Assembly: GCF_000422885.1 (NCBI RefSeq)
Contig: NZ_AUGX01000016.1
Span: forward strand, 62,001 to 126,000
DNA from: Ottowia thiooxydans DSM 14619
Lineage (GTDB): Bacteria > Pseudomonadota > Gammaproteobacteria > Burkholderiales > Burkholderiaceae_C
DNA: 64,000 nucleotides
Direction of reading: 5' to 3'
Shown here: positions 27,431-35,104 of the stretch, one piece after another
Layout: each line of letters begins with the position of its first letter
Position numbering within the stretch: position 1 is the stretch's first letter
Made by a program: the position numbers and the translations under genes
Notes under the pieces: model-generated
Databases searched by the model: none
Seen by the model: the letters and a program-made list of their open reading frames with translations, nothing else
What the model was told of the DNA's origin: nothing

Positions 27431-28330
27431 ATGGAAACAAATTCGATTCAACCCCGCCGTTGCATGCTGCTGGTACCAGGCTCCAGTTTGCGCATGATCG
27501 AGAAAGCTGCGGCTTCTGATGCGGATGTCATCATGATCGATCTCGACGACGCAGTCGTCTACGACGATGTCTCGAAGACGGGCGCTCAAAAGACGTTGAT
27601 CGAGTCCATGAAAACGATTGACTTCGGCCAGAGGCAGGTAGTTGTACGCATAAACTCAACGGATATGCCTTGGTGGCAAGACGATATTCGGGCATGCGTT
27701 ACTGCCGGAATTGGGACAATTGTTCCGCCCAAATGCGATACCCCCGAAGATCTGATGAAGATCGTCCGCTTTCTGGAGTCCATTGACGGCGCTGAAGAAA
27801 TGCGCATGTGGCCGATGATCGAAACCACAGGCGCCATCATCCATTGCGAGCGGATCGCCGCCGAAGTGCCCAGGCTGACGGGTATGTGCTTTGGCATTGG
27901 TGACTACACCGTGGCCGTTGGGGCGCATTTTGTTGACATTCCGGACCGTGTTCTCTATCCGCTAAGTAAGCTGGTATGCGTAGCCCGTTACCACGGGCTC
28001 GTTGCACTCGCTCCGGCGGTGGCATTCTCCAACATGAATCGGGATTCGATCATCGAAGAATGGGGAGCATTCTTGCGTCGACTTGGCTTTGACGGCGCTC
28101 TCGTTGTCCATCCCAAGCACGTTGCCACGATCAATAAGATCTTTACACCATCTCGTGAGGAGATAGATGCGGCTTTGGAGATGCGGGATGCCATCGCCGA
28201 AGCACGCGCGTCCAACAAAGCCGCGGTGATCATTGGAGGAAAGTTGATCGAGAAGGTCAATATCGACCTCGCGCTGCGCACCCTCTACATCGCTGAGCGA
28301 CTCGGCTTGCTTGACGGCCAGCCGGTCTAG
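27431..28330 (+). CDS. HpcH/HpaI (CitE-like) acyl-CoA lyase
   Basis: This is a 299-residue TIM-barrel protein of the CitE/malyl-CoA lyase family, with MLLVPGSSLRMIEKAA, MIDLDDAV, VVVRINSTDMPW and the metal-binding glutamate in MWPMIETTGAI. Such enzymes split citramalyl-CoA, malyl-CoA or HMG-CoA-like esters into acetyl-CoA and a 2-oxo acid. A GTG three bases upstream is an alternative start; AAGGAG serves both. It follows leuC/leuD and would act on the CoA ester made by the class III transferase. The FGIGDYT segment departs from the usual GADDY-type motif, so the substrate may differ. Confidence 0.85.
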   Translation: METNSIQPRRCMLLVPGSSLRMIEKAAASDADVIMIDLDDAVVYDDVSKTGAQKTLIESMKTIDFGQRQVVVRINSTDMPWWQDDIRACVTAGIGTIVPPKCDTPEDLMKIVRFLESIDGAEEMRMWPMIETTGAIIHCERIAAEVPRLTGMCFGIGDYTVAVGAHFVDIPDRVLYPLSKLVCVARYHGLVALAPAVAFSNMNRDSIIEEWGAFLRRLGFDGALVVHPKHVATINKIFTPSREEIDAALEMRDAIAEARASNKAAVIIGGKLIEKVNIDLALRTLYIAERLGLLDGQPV

Positions 28331-28367
28331 GCTCCCCACTAACGCTCACAAGCAGGAACCAAGCCCC

Positions 28368-31361
28368 ATGAGCTCTTCATCGGCAGCCCCTCCATTGTTG
28401 GAGCGCCGCGGTCAAGCGAACCGGCTAGAGGAGCTCCTTGACAGGAGTTCATCAGGTCAAGCTTGCTTTGTGAGCTTGGTCGCAGAGGCTGGTGCTGGAA
28501 AGTCCCGACTGCTGGAGGCGCTGCAAAGCTCGCGTGGCGAGAATGTAGTTTTTATGATCGGCCGGGCATTTCAGGCAACATCAACGACACCCTATTCAGT
28601 TTGGGTGGATGCACTGGAGCCATACCTCCGACAGCTCTCACGTAGGGAATTGCTGCATCTACTTGGCAACTGCTCTGACCTGCCACGCCTTTTCCCTTCG
28701 TGCAGCCACCTTCAGGTGGATCTTCCTTCCTTGCCCAGCGGGGATATGGGGCTGGAGCAAACGCGAGTATTCGGGCAGATTGGCTCGATGTTGGCGCGTA
28801 TGTCACGGGATCGCCTTGTCGTTGTAGCGTTGGACAATCTGCAATGGGCCGACGCGAGCTCGATTGAGCTTCTGCATTCTGTTGTTCGGGCATCGACTGA
28901 TGCCAAGTTGTTGATCATCGGTCTGCTACGTGATGACGACCTGCTAATTGAGTCACCCCTGAGTACCTGCCTGCGTTCTCTCGGCCAACTTGGTTTGGAA
29001 GAACGTTTGACTATCCCTCCCTTGTCCTTGGAAGCCACGTCCGAAATTCTTGCGGAAGAGACCGGACAGCAATGGCCGCGGGAGGATGTGATCAATCTTC
29101 ACCGCTTAACTCAGGGAAATGCACTGTTCGTTCATGAGTTTGGGCGCCACGCTGCGGCCAAGAAGAAGAGTGCTCCACTTTCTCAGATATCTTTCGAAGA
29201 TCTGCCAAGTTCGGTTCAGGCGCTTCTAAGTGAGCGCCTCCGTGAACTGGACGAGGACTCTCGTCGCGTTCTCGCTTTCGCGTCCGCATTCGAAGCGCCG
29301 ATTAGCTACGAATTGCTGCAGGCATTAACGGCTTACTCAGAGGAGCGGCTCCTGGACGCGCTGGATCGGCTGTGTTTCCTCAGGTTCCTCACCGAAGCTG
29401 TACATGAAAGCTCGACTCAGTATGAGTTTCACAAGCCTTTGGTTCAGGCCACGGTCTACAGGAGCATGGGCATCGCTCGGCGCCAGTTCCTCCACCGATT
29501 GATCGCGGAGGAAGCAATCAGATCTGGACGGTTGGACTCGGCCACGATTGCACGTCATCTGATTGCTGGCGCAAGGACCAATGACAGTACGGCAGCATTG
29601 CCATATCTGATTCAAGCATCGCAGGATGCCGTCCGGTCGTTTGGCAATCACGAAGCCGTCTCCTTGTTGAAGAACGCGTTGAAGCTCATGATCTGGGATG
29701 AGCAGACAAAGGTTCAGCGGGCTCAGCTTCTTCTCATGCTTGGCGAATCGCACAAGCGACTTGGCCACTTCGATGACGCAGTAGGCGCTTGGACGGAGGC
29801 GCTTCCGTCAGCGACATCTTGCCTGTCTGCGACTCTTCATCGGTCCATAGCCCGGACGCACTGGCAGGCCGGTCGCGAGAGCGCCGCCATTGTTACCATC
29901 GAGAACGGTATTGCGTGCCTGGCTGATGCGGAGTTCACTGAGGAGGCAGCCTTTCTTCGGCAGGAGTATGCACTCGCTCTGGCACGCCAGGGCAGGCTCC
30001 GGGAAGCGCGCATCGAAGCAGCATTGGCCCTTTCTCTTTGTGACGAAGAACGTCATCCGGAGGTGGTTGCGCGTATTTATATCGTGATGGGTCTTATTCG
30101 CGGTTATGCCGGTGACTTGCGCGCGGCCATGCAGTCCGTCAACAAAGCCATTAATCTCTGTGAGGATCTGGCTTATCCTGGAGCCGCTTTTCTCGCTCAC
30201 TACACGCTTGCTGGTCTGCTTCGATATGAAGGCGACTTTTCTGTTTTCGAGCAACAGTGTGAAGCATGCATGAAGATTGCCGATCGCATGCACTCCGTGG
30301 CATTGGCTTCCTGGCCCCTCTCCATGTGCGTCGAGCGTTACACACTAGAAGGAAGAATACGCGAGGCAATTGAAAAAGGGGAACGGGCACTTTCCCTGGA
30401 CCGCTCTACCAGTCAAGGTGCGGTGCTGCCTAGAACACATTCATTTCTCGCCATAGCCTATCGTTTGTCGGGTGATGTAGCAAAGGCCAAAGCGCACTTA
30501 AAAGAGTCCAGCCAATTGGTCTCATCGCTTGATAAACGAGAGTTACGCGTGGTTGCTGTCCACACCTATTGCCAAGCCTACGTTGAGTTTCTTGAAGGTA
30601 ACTTCGAGTTGTGTCTTTCGCTTATTGACAGTCTGACAAGCTCGAGAGCGGGGGAGGGTGCTATTGCGTTCTACGCCTTGCATCCGTACTCCCTGCCGCT
30701 AGCCGCGGAAGCAGCGGCTCGACTGGGAAGAATCGAAACGGCAAACGAATTACTTCAACAACTTTACGACCTACGCCGCAGCGGAACCTCATCGTGTGAA
30801 GGTTCGATCATGCTTGTCATGGCACTGCTGAAGGCGGCAGCGTCTGATTACCGAGGCGCCTGCACCGAGATTCAAAAAGCGATAACCGTGTGGGAATCAA
30901 AAACTCGCCCATTCGAGACTGCGCGTGCAAGAGTAGAGCTGGCGGGTTGGCTGGAAAATCAAGAGAAGTTGGAACAAGCAGTCGACCAACTCAATGCTGC
31001 CGGGATGGTCTATACACGCATCGGTGCGTCAAGAGAAGCAGCATCTGTCGCTCAGAAGCTTCGAAAGCTGGGTCGGCGCCCACTGTTTGGGCAACAACGC
31101 CATTCTTCTGGTCAACCTATCAGTCAACGCGAAGAGGAGGTGGTTTCGCTTGTGGCTCTTGGAAAATCGAACAAAGAGATTGCTGCGGCATTGTTTCTAA
31201 GTGAGCTGACCGTCGAAACTCACATGAAGAACATACTGAGGAAGTTGAGCCTGAAGTCGCGAGCACAGGTCGCCACATACGCCGCGACTCAGCATAGCGC
31301 AGGAAATCTTGCAGGAGCTCGAGTTCTCTCCTTTGAAGCTGCGCAGATAAGGCGAGCCTGA
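28368..31361 (+). CDS. Large LuxR-type ATPase regulator
   Basis: This 997-residue protein combines an N-terminal STAND/AAA-type ATPase (Walker A AEAGAGKSR near residue 41, Walker B RLVVVALDNLQWAD), a long helical TPR-like middle region (about 390-900), and a C-terminal LuxR helix-turn-helix (ISQREEEVVSLVALGKSNKE). The layout resembles MalT-like regulators that oligomerise with ATP on binding an inducer. It starts 37 bp after the lyase gene and probably controls this cluster. The start at 28368 is preferred for the AGGAA site and because it avoids overlapping the lyase. Confidence 0.88.
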   Translation: MSSSSAAPPLLERRGQANRLEELLDRSSSGQACFVSLVAEAGAGKSRLLEALQSSRGENVVFMIGRAFQATSTTPYSVWVDALEPYLRQLSRRELLHLLGNCSDLPRLFPSCSHLQVDLPSLPSGDMGLEQTRVFGQIGSMLARMSRDRLVVVALDNLQWADASSIELLHSVVRASTDAKLLIIGLLRDDDLLIESPLSTCLRSLGQLGLEERLTIPPLSLEATSEILAEETGQQWPREDVINLHRLTQGNALFVHEFGRHAAAKKKSAPLSQISFEDLPSSVQALLSERLRELDEDSRRVLAFASAFEAPISYELLQALTAYSEERLLDALDRLCFLRFLTEAVHESSTQYEFHKPLVQATVYRSMGIARRQFLHRLIAEEAIRSGRLDSATIARHLIAGARTNDSTAALPYLIQASQDAVRSFGNHEAVSLLKNALKLMIWDEQTKVQRAQLLLMLGESHKRLGHFDDAVGAWTEALPSATSCLSATLHRSIARTHWQAGRESAAIVTIENGIACLADAEFTEEAAFLRQEYALALARQGRLREARIEAALALSLCDEERHPEVVARIYIVMGLIRGYAGDLRAAMQSVNKAINLCEDLAYPGAAFLAHYTLAGLLRYEGDFSVFEQQCEACMKIADRMHSVALASWPLSMCVERYTLEGRIREAIEKGERALSLDRSTSQGAVLPRTHSFLAIAYRLSGDVAKAKAHLKESSQLVSSLDKRELRVVAVHTYCQAYVEFLEGNFELCLSLIDSLTSSRAGEGAIAFYALHPYSLPLAAEAAARLGRIETANELLQQLYDLRRSGTSSCEGSIMLVMALLKAAASDYRGACTEIQKAITVWESKTRPFETARARVELAGWLENQEKLEQAVDQLNAAGMVYTRIGASREAASVAQKLRKLGRRPLFGQQRHSSGQPISQREEEVVSLVALGKSNKEIAAALFLSELTVETHMKNILRKLSLKSRAQVATYAATQHSAGNLAGARVLSFEAAQIRRA

Positions 31362-31540
31362 GGCAGAGGATGGGAGTCTTCCTCGGCATGAAGCAAAAAC
31401 TAATGTATGCCTGGATCGGAGCAGTGATGCACGCCGGGAAATCTGGTCACGCGAGCTTTGCTCACACGGTAACCTTACACGGTTTGCCGGGGTGCTACCT
31501 CTACCTTGGGCCTATTTTTCACGGGAAGCGCAAAGAAAAA

Positions 31541-31568
31541 GGGTTAGCAGATAAGTACCTGCTAACCC
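31541..31568. terminator. Strong hairpin beside the left element end
   Basis: A perfect 10-bp stem (GGGTTAGCAG with CTGCTAACCC) has an 8-base loop. On the minus strand it is followed by a T-rich run, so it would terminate leftward transcription. It lies 9 bp outside the putative left att core. Confidence 0.7.
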
Positions 31569-31577
31569 TTCTAATGC

Positions 31578-31590
31578 TTGGCGGAGAGGG
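31578..31590 (+). other. Candidate left attachment core of the integrative element
   Basis: The 13 bp TTGGCGGAGAGGG recur in direct orientation at 38368-38380. They match the reverse complement of the conserved 3' end of bacterial tRNA-Ser genes, a common integrase target. No tRNA body adjoins either copy, so the element may sit at a secondary or residual site. Confidence 0.65.
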
Positions 31591-31661
31591 TGGGACAAAT
31601 GTGCCCAACCTCAAAAACCTTTGTAAATCAACTACTTAGGCGGTAGCGGTGTCTAAAATTT

Positions 31662-31682
31662 TGCTACTAGCAGTGCTACCAG
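31662..31682 (+). repeat. Candidate left arm-type integrase sites
   Basis: The 9-mers TGCTACTAG (31662) and TGCTACCAG (31674) lie 70 bp inside the left core. The same 9-mer type recurs at 38296 (TGCTACCAG) and 38308 (TGCTACCAC) near the right end. Their pairing near both ends suggests integrase arm binding. Confidence 0.45.
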
Positions 31683-31712
31683 TAGCCGCGAATAGCGCTT
31701 ATACCACGGCTT

Positions 31713-32126
31713 TTAAGCTGTTTTGGGGGGTGTTTCGGCGGCTACATTCGAAGGAGCGGCAGGGATTCGAAACTTCTCAATGTCAGCGCCCGCAGCGATG
31801 ACCCACGAGGGCTTACGCCCTCTACCACCTGCCCAGGTCTCCCCGGTCGTGGGATTGCGGTATTTGGCTTCTGCCGTGGGCTTTGCCGCTTCGCCCTCTT
31901 TGGCTTTGTTGGCTGTGCGTGGCTTGCGCTTGGGCTTTGTCTGCTCGAACAAGTCAGCGGCGGTAAAGCCGTAATCAGCAATTTGTTTTTTAAGCTCTGC
32001 GCGCTTTGCGTCGCGATTTGCGGCGCGCAATGCGGACAATTGCGCTTCAATGTCTTGTAGCGCTGCAATGCGCTTAGCGTGTTCCGCTTCCAATTTCTCC
32101 AATTGTGCCGTGCTAGTGTCAGCCAT
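31713..32126 (-). CDS. H-NS-family nucleoid protein on the element
   Basis: This 137-residue protein has an N-terminal coiled coil (LEKLEAEHAKRIAALQDIEA), a basic linker and the C-terminal H-NS DNA-binding motif (KYRNPTTGETWAGGRGRKPS) near residues 88-107. H-NS proteins bind AT-rich DNA and silence acquired genes. Located at the left end of an AT-rich element, it could silence the element's own genes or tune the host's. GGAGG precedes the chosen start at 32126 by six bases; a slightly longer frame lacks this signal. Confidence 0.9.
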   Translation of the reverse strand: MADTSTAQLEKLEAEHAKRIAALQDIEAQLSALRAANRDAKRAELKKQIADYGFTAADLFEQTKPKRKPRTANKAKEGEAAKPTAEAKYRNPTTGETWAGGRGRKPSWVIAAGADIEKFRIPAAPSNVAAETPPKTA

Positions 32127-32169
32127 GATGCCTCCGAATTGAGGCAATCAATGTATCACACAATTGCAA

Positions 32170-33510
32170 TCAAGAAAAGTCTAATTCTAGGCCTGGAATT
32201 AGGTCTGAATAGTCTTCTTGTGCTTGTGGCGCAGGCTTCGGTGCTGGGTGCATGTAGCTGTAAGTCGTGGCGCGGTACTCTGCAATTGCGAAGGTGCAAT
32301 GGCTGTGAATTTTTGCGCAGAGTTTTTCTTTTTCTTCGTCGGTGAAGCTTGATTTAATTAGTTTTGCAAGCGTTTTAGCGTGCTTGAATTTAATTTGCTC
32401 AACATCGGCTTTGATGGTTTCATCGCACATCCGCAAAACCATGCGTTGAGTTGTGCCGGGGCGTGCTGCTTCGTTGCGTGCGGCTCTAAGTATGAAAGCT
32501 AAGCCCGCCCGAGGATTTGCGGGACTGGTTGCAATCATGTGTTGAGGTTGAGGGTAAGAAATTAGAAGGCGCTGAGGGTCTACTTTTGCGATACCCTCGG
32601 GCTTTTTCCACTCTGAGGGACAAGGAATTCCGAGTTTTTTCGCTAATTGGCCTACGTTCCAACGGTCACGGCCTTGAATTGCACGGGCTGCGCGTATCCA
32701 ATCGGCTGAGGCTTGTTTGTCGCCTTTTGCGCTGCCGTCCAGCAACTGAAATAGATTTTTTAAGTCACTTTTGCTTTTGTCTTTTGTGTCATAAGCGGCC
32801 AGTTCTTTTGCGACATAGCCTATATCAAACTTGCCCTCCGGTTTAATGTCAACCCCGTGACTATTGCAACTTAAACCGAATTTTTTTAACGCTGCTTTCC
32901 AGTGTTTCAAGACTATTTTTTGAAATTCTTCTAGGTCTGAGCTGGGGGCGTATGTAAAGAAATCATGAATATGAACATGAATCCCATTGGAGCCTACGGG
33001 GGATTCCATACATTGTACGCGGCCAAGGCTACCAATTTTTAAAAAGCTGCGACGCATAGCAACGTTAAAAACAGCCAAGGCTGAATAGAAATTAGCTACG
33101 TGCAATGCCCAATCACAATCGCGGCGATGTTTTGCCGTTAGCGTCAATAAGCCAATACACAAATTTTTTGCTTTGGCGGCGGGTGCAAATGCGTTATCAG
33201 ACCAATCACGCAGGGTAGCAGCTTTATAGCTTGCGCAATGCGGGCATAGATGTGCGTTGCCACATTGGGCGGCATCGTGCATGCGGGCAACGTTTACGAT
33301 TTGCGTAATGTATTTGCCGTTAATTTTTTCCTTGATGGCCTTTTTTTCGACAATGACAAAAGCTGTTTCAGGGTGTTGGCTGTTGTGTGCTTTTGCTCGT
33401 TGACAAAGCTTCAAACCATCGCCAAGAATGTTTTTACCCGTTTCTAGAAAATCGCGGGTTAGAAGCTTTGAAGCTTCGTGTTGTCGTATTGCAGTTAAAT
33501 TGAATTTCAT
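32170..33510 (-). CDS. Rolling-circle replication initiator (Rep_1-like)
   Basis: This is a 446-residue HUH replication protein of the plasmid rolling-circle type. It has a cysteine and histidine cluster (CGNAHLCPHCASYKA), motif I LLTLTAKHR, the metal-binding HUH motif in GIHVHIHDFF and the catalytic-tyrosine region DIGYVAKELAAYD. It would nick the element's origin and support replication of the circular form after excision. The start at 33510 is favoured because GGA lies 8 bases upstream; an alternative ATG at 33522 sits inside the palindrome and would add four residues. A promoter-terminator unit of opposite strand lies upstream. Confidence 0.82.
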   Translation of the reverse strand: MKFNLTAIRQHEASKLLTRDFLETGKNILGDGLKLCQRAKAHNSQHPETAFVIVEKKAIKEKINGKYITQIVNVARMHDAAQCGNAHLCPHCASYKAATLRDWSDNAFAPAAKAKNLCIGLLTLTAKHRRDCDWALHVANFYSALAVFNVAMRRSFLKIGSLGRVQCMESPVGSNGIHVHIHDFFTYAPSSDLEEFQKIVLKHWKAALKKFGLSCNSHGVDIKPEGKFDIGYVAKELAAYDTKDKSKSDLKNLFQLLDGSAKGDKQASADWIRAARAIQGRDRWNVGQLAKKLGIPCPSEWKKPEGIAKVDPQRLLISYPQPQHMIATSPANPRAGLAFILRAARNEAARPGTTQRMVLRMCDETIKADVEQIKFKHAKTLAKLIKSSFTDEEKEKLCAKIHSHCTFAIAEYRATTYSYMHPAPKPAPQAQEDYSDLIPGLELDFS

Positions 33511-33520
33511 GTGTGCATCC

Positions 33521-33544
33521 ATTTCAGTTTTGCAAAACTGAAAT
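33521..33544. promoter_or_regulatory. Perfect 24-bp palindrome at the rep start
   Basis: A perfect palindrome of 12-bp half-sites (ATTTCAGTTTTG and its reverse complement) lies 10 bases upstream of the rep start and overlaps the alternative start codon. This position suits an operator for repression of rep, or part of the replication origin. Confidence 0.6.
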
Positions 33545-33568
33545 TAAACTTTTACGCCTCACATTTAC

Positions 33569-33745
33569 TTGACAATTAGCGGTTTATTGCTAAAATATAT
33601 AGTGAAAGAGATTGACGGTAGTGCGTTTACTTTCAGTCTTGGGCAAGTCAAGCTAGTCACTTGATTTGCTCCAATTAGGTTATCATTTTTTATTTTGTAA
33701 ATCAAGAATAAGCCGGGTGCAGAAGTGCACTCGGCTTTTCTTTTG
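33569..33745 (+). ncRNA. Candidate small control RNA of the element
   Basis: A good sigma-70 promoter (TTGACA at 33569, TAAAAT at 33591, 16-bp spacer) is followed about 110 bp later by a strong hairpin (33711-33736) and a T-rich run. The predicted transcript of about 140 nt contains no credible coding frame. It runs opposite to rep and lies in the rep upstream region. If the rep promoter is to the right of it, it would be antisense to the rep leader, as in plasmid copy-number control. This is inferred from signals only. Confidence 0.45.
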
Positions 33746-34127
33746 TCTTTTCGATTTTTGATGATGTTCAAGGAGTCGATTTCTGGCTCGTAGTGTGATA
33801 TCAAAAGTAAATGAAGTTACGGACAAATTAAATCGCTGAAATCCGCTTGTTTATTGGGTTTGCTCAAATGTGTGTATGACTAATACAATTATTCCCTAGG
33901 CGCTGCGCCCCCCAGCCCTTCCGGGCAGGGGCCCCCCGCTAAGTTTTACTCTTTTTAAATATGGGGTGCGAACCAGCTAGCCGAACCAGCTAGCCCCAGT
34001 CCCCACGGCGTTCGGGATGGGGGAGCAGAATTTACAAATGAGAAAAGCGGCTCTTATCTTTGGCCAATCCTCTCCAAATTCCGGTTGATAAATTTTTAGG
34101 GGCGGAAAGGGCCGGACAACAAAAAAA
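33746..34127. other. Gene-free region of the element with possible origin
   Basis: No supported gene is seen. The region holds an exceptionally GC-rich block at 33901-33945 with runs of C and G, tandem 13-bp repeats at 33969-33994 and a hairpin near 33995-34023. These features stand out in an AT-rich element and may form the rolling-circle origin. Confidence 0.4.
33969..33994 (+). repeat. Perfect tandem 13-bp repeats
   Basis: CGAACCAGCTAGC occurs twice back to back. It is iteron-like, and each copy contains CTAG. Its position beside the GC-rich block suggests a replication or regulatory role. Confidence 0.7.
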
Positions 34128-34148
34128 CCCCAGATGCAAAATCTGGGG
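34128..34148 (-). terminator. Rho-independent terminator of the NYN gene
   Basis: The stem CCCCAGAT/ATCTGGGG is followed on the minus strand by a run of seven T. It lies 21 bp after the stop codon of the NYN gene. Confidence 0.85.
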
Positions 34149-34169
34149 CTTATCTTTGTGGAGCCTGTT

Positions 34170-34976
34170 TTACTTGGCCCGTAGATATAGGTTCTTCATC
34201 GTTTGGCCCGGCGCAGTGCGTTCTTCCGTAACGAAAAGGTCTGTTCTGGCCTTCACCAAGTCAGACAACTTCTTGTAGCCATACAGGCGGGAATCGAAGT
34301 CGGATTGCAGCTTGCTCAAATATCCACCGAATGTTCCCAAGTGTGCCCATCCGTTTTCATCGGATGACTGTTCCAAAGCGTCCAGCACGAATTTTTTGGG
34401 GAATTCTGGCTTTGAATTGACTACCGGGGTGGGCGTTACAGGTGCAACGGTCTTTGCTAATACAGTTTCAACCTTGGGCGATGCTGTAACCGGCTCCGGA
34501 ACGCTTGGCCGCAAAACTTCGGTAAAAATGAACTTGTGGCAGGCATTACGAAAGGCGTCTGGGGTCTTCTGCTCTCCAAAGCCTAAGACCGTCAATCCTT
34601 CTTCCCGTAGGCGGGTTGCAAGGCCGGTAAAGTCGCTGTCGCTTGTTACCAGACAGAAGCCGTCAAATTTGCGGGTATAGAGCAAATCCATCGCATCAAT
34701 AATGAGTGTGCTATCGGTGGCGTTCTTGCCTGTGGTATATGCAAATTGCTGCACGGGCTTGATGGCGTATTTTTGGAGAACCTTCTTCCAAGATGAACTG
34801 CCTTGGGAAGTGAAATCACCATAAATGCGTTTTACGGTTGCTTCTCCGAACCGTGCCACTTCTGCCAGGATGCCTTCAATGACGGATGCCTGTGCATTGT
34901 CAGCATCAATCAGCACCGCCAAACGAGCGGTCGGTTCCTCTGATTCAATTTTCGCTATGAGCCGGGGTGCAACCAT
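34170..34976 (-). CDS. NYN-domain nuclease-like protein with LOTUS/OST-HTH domain
   Basis: This 268-residue protein has an N-terminal NYN (PIN-like) domain. Acidic metal-binding residues are in VLIDADNAQ, the KNATDSTLIIDAMDLL helix and VTSDSDFTGLATRL, an arrangement kept in active nucleases of this family. A proline- and valine-rich linker (about 155-195) leads to a C-terminal LOTUS/OST-HTH domain (FVLDALEQSSDENGWAHLG) that may bind RNA. It could process an RNA of the element or act in host interaction. It is a cargo gene here, with a dedicated terminator. Confidence 0.85.
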   Translation of the reverse strand: MVAPRLIAKIESEEPTARLAVLIDADNAQASVIEGILAEVARFGEATVKRIYGDFTSQGSSSWKKVLQKYAIKPVQQFAYTTGKNATDSTLIIDAMDLLYTRKFDGFCLVTSDSDFTGLATRLREEGLTVLGFGEQKTPDAFRNACHKFIFTEVLRPSVPEPVTASPKVETVLAKTVAPVTPTPVVNSKPEFPKKFVLDALEQSSDENGWAHLGTFGGYLSKLQSDFDSRLYGYKKLSDLVKARTDLFVTEERTAPGQTMKNLYLRAK

Positions 34977-35104
34977 TGTCTAAAATTCCTCTCTGCAATA
35001 GGAAATAAATTGTCGCATATGATGATTGTCTAGTCAATCATGGTTAAGGGTGAAATGTTTTTAAATTTACTTGAATACGATTTCTCTTGGATGGCGTAGT
35101 GATT

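Noticed and set aside
31577-31600. Possible tRNA-Ser gene at the left element end
   Set aside because: Only the 3' terminal 17-18 bp match tRNA-Ser; no anticodon or D arm can be found on either strand. It is an attachment-like remnant.
31370-31639. 89-codon frame after the LuxR gene
   Set aside because: It crosses the terminator hairpin and the att core, and has no recognisable domain.
33565-33804. 79-codon minus-strand frame upstream of rep
   Set aside because: It runs through the promoter and terminator of the candidate small RNA and has no ribosome-binding site or family likeness.
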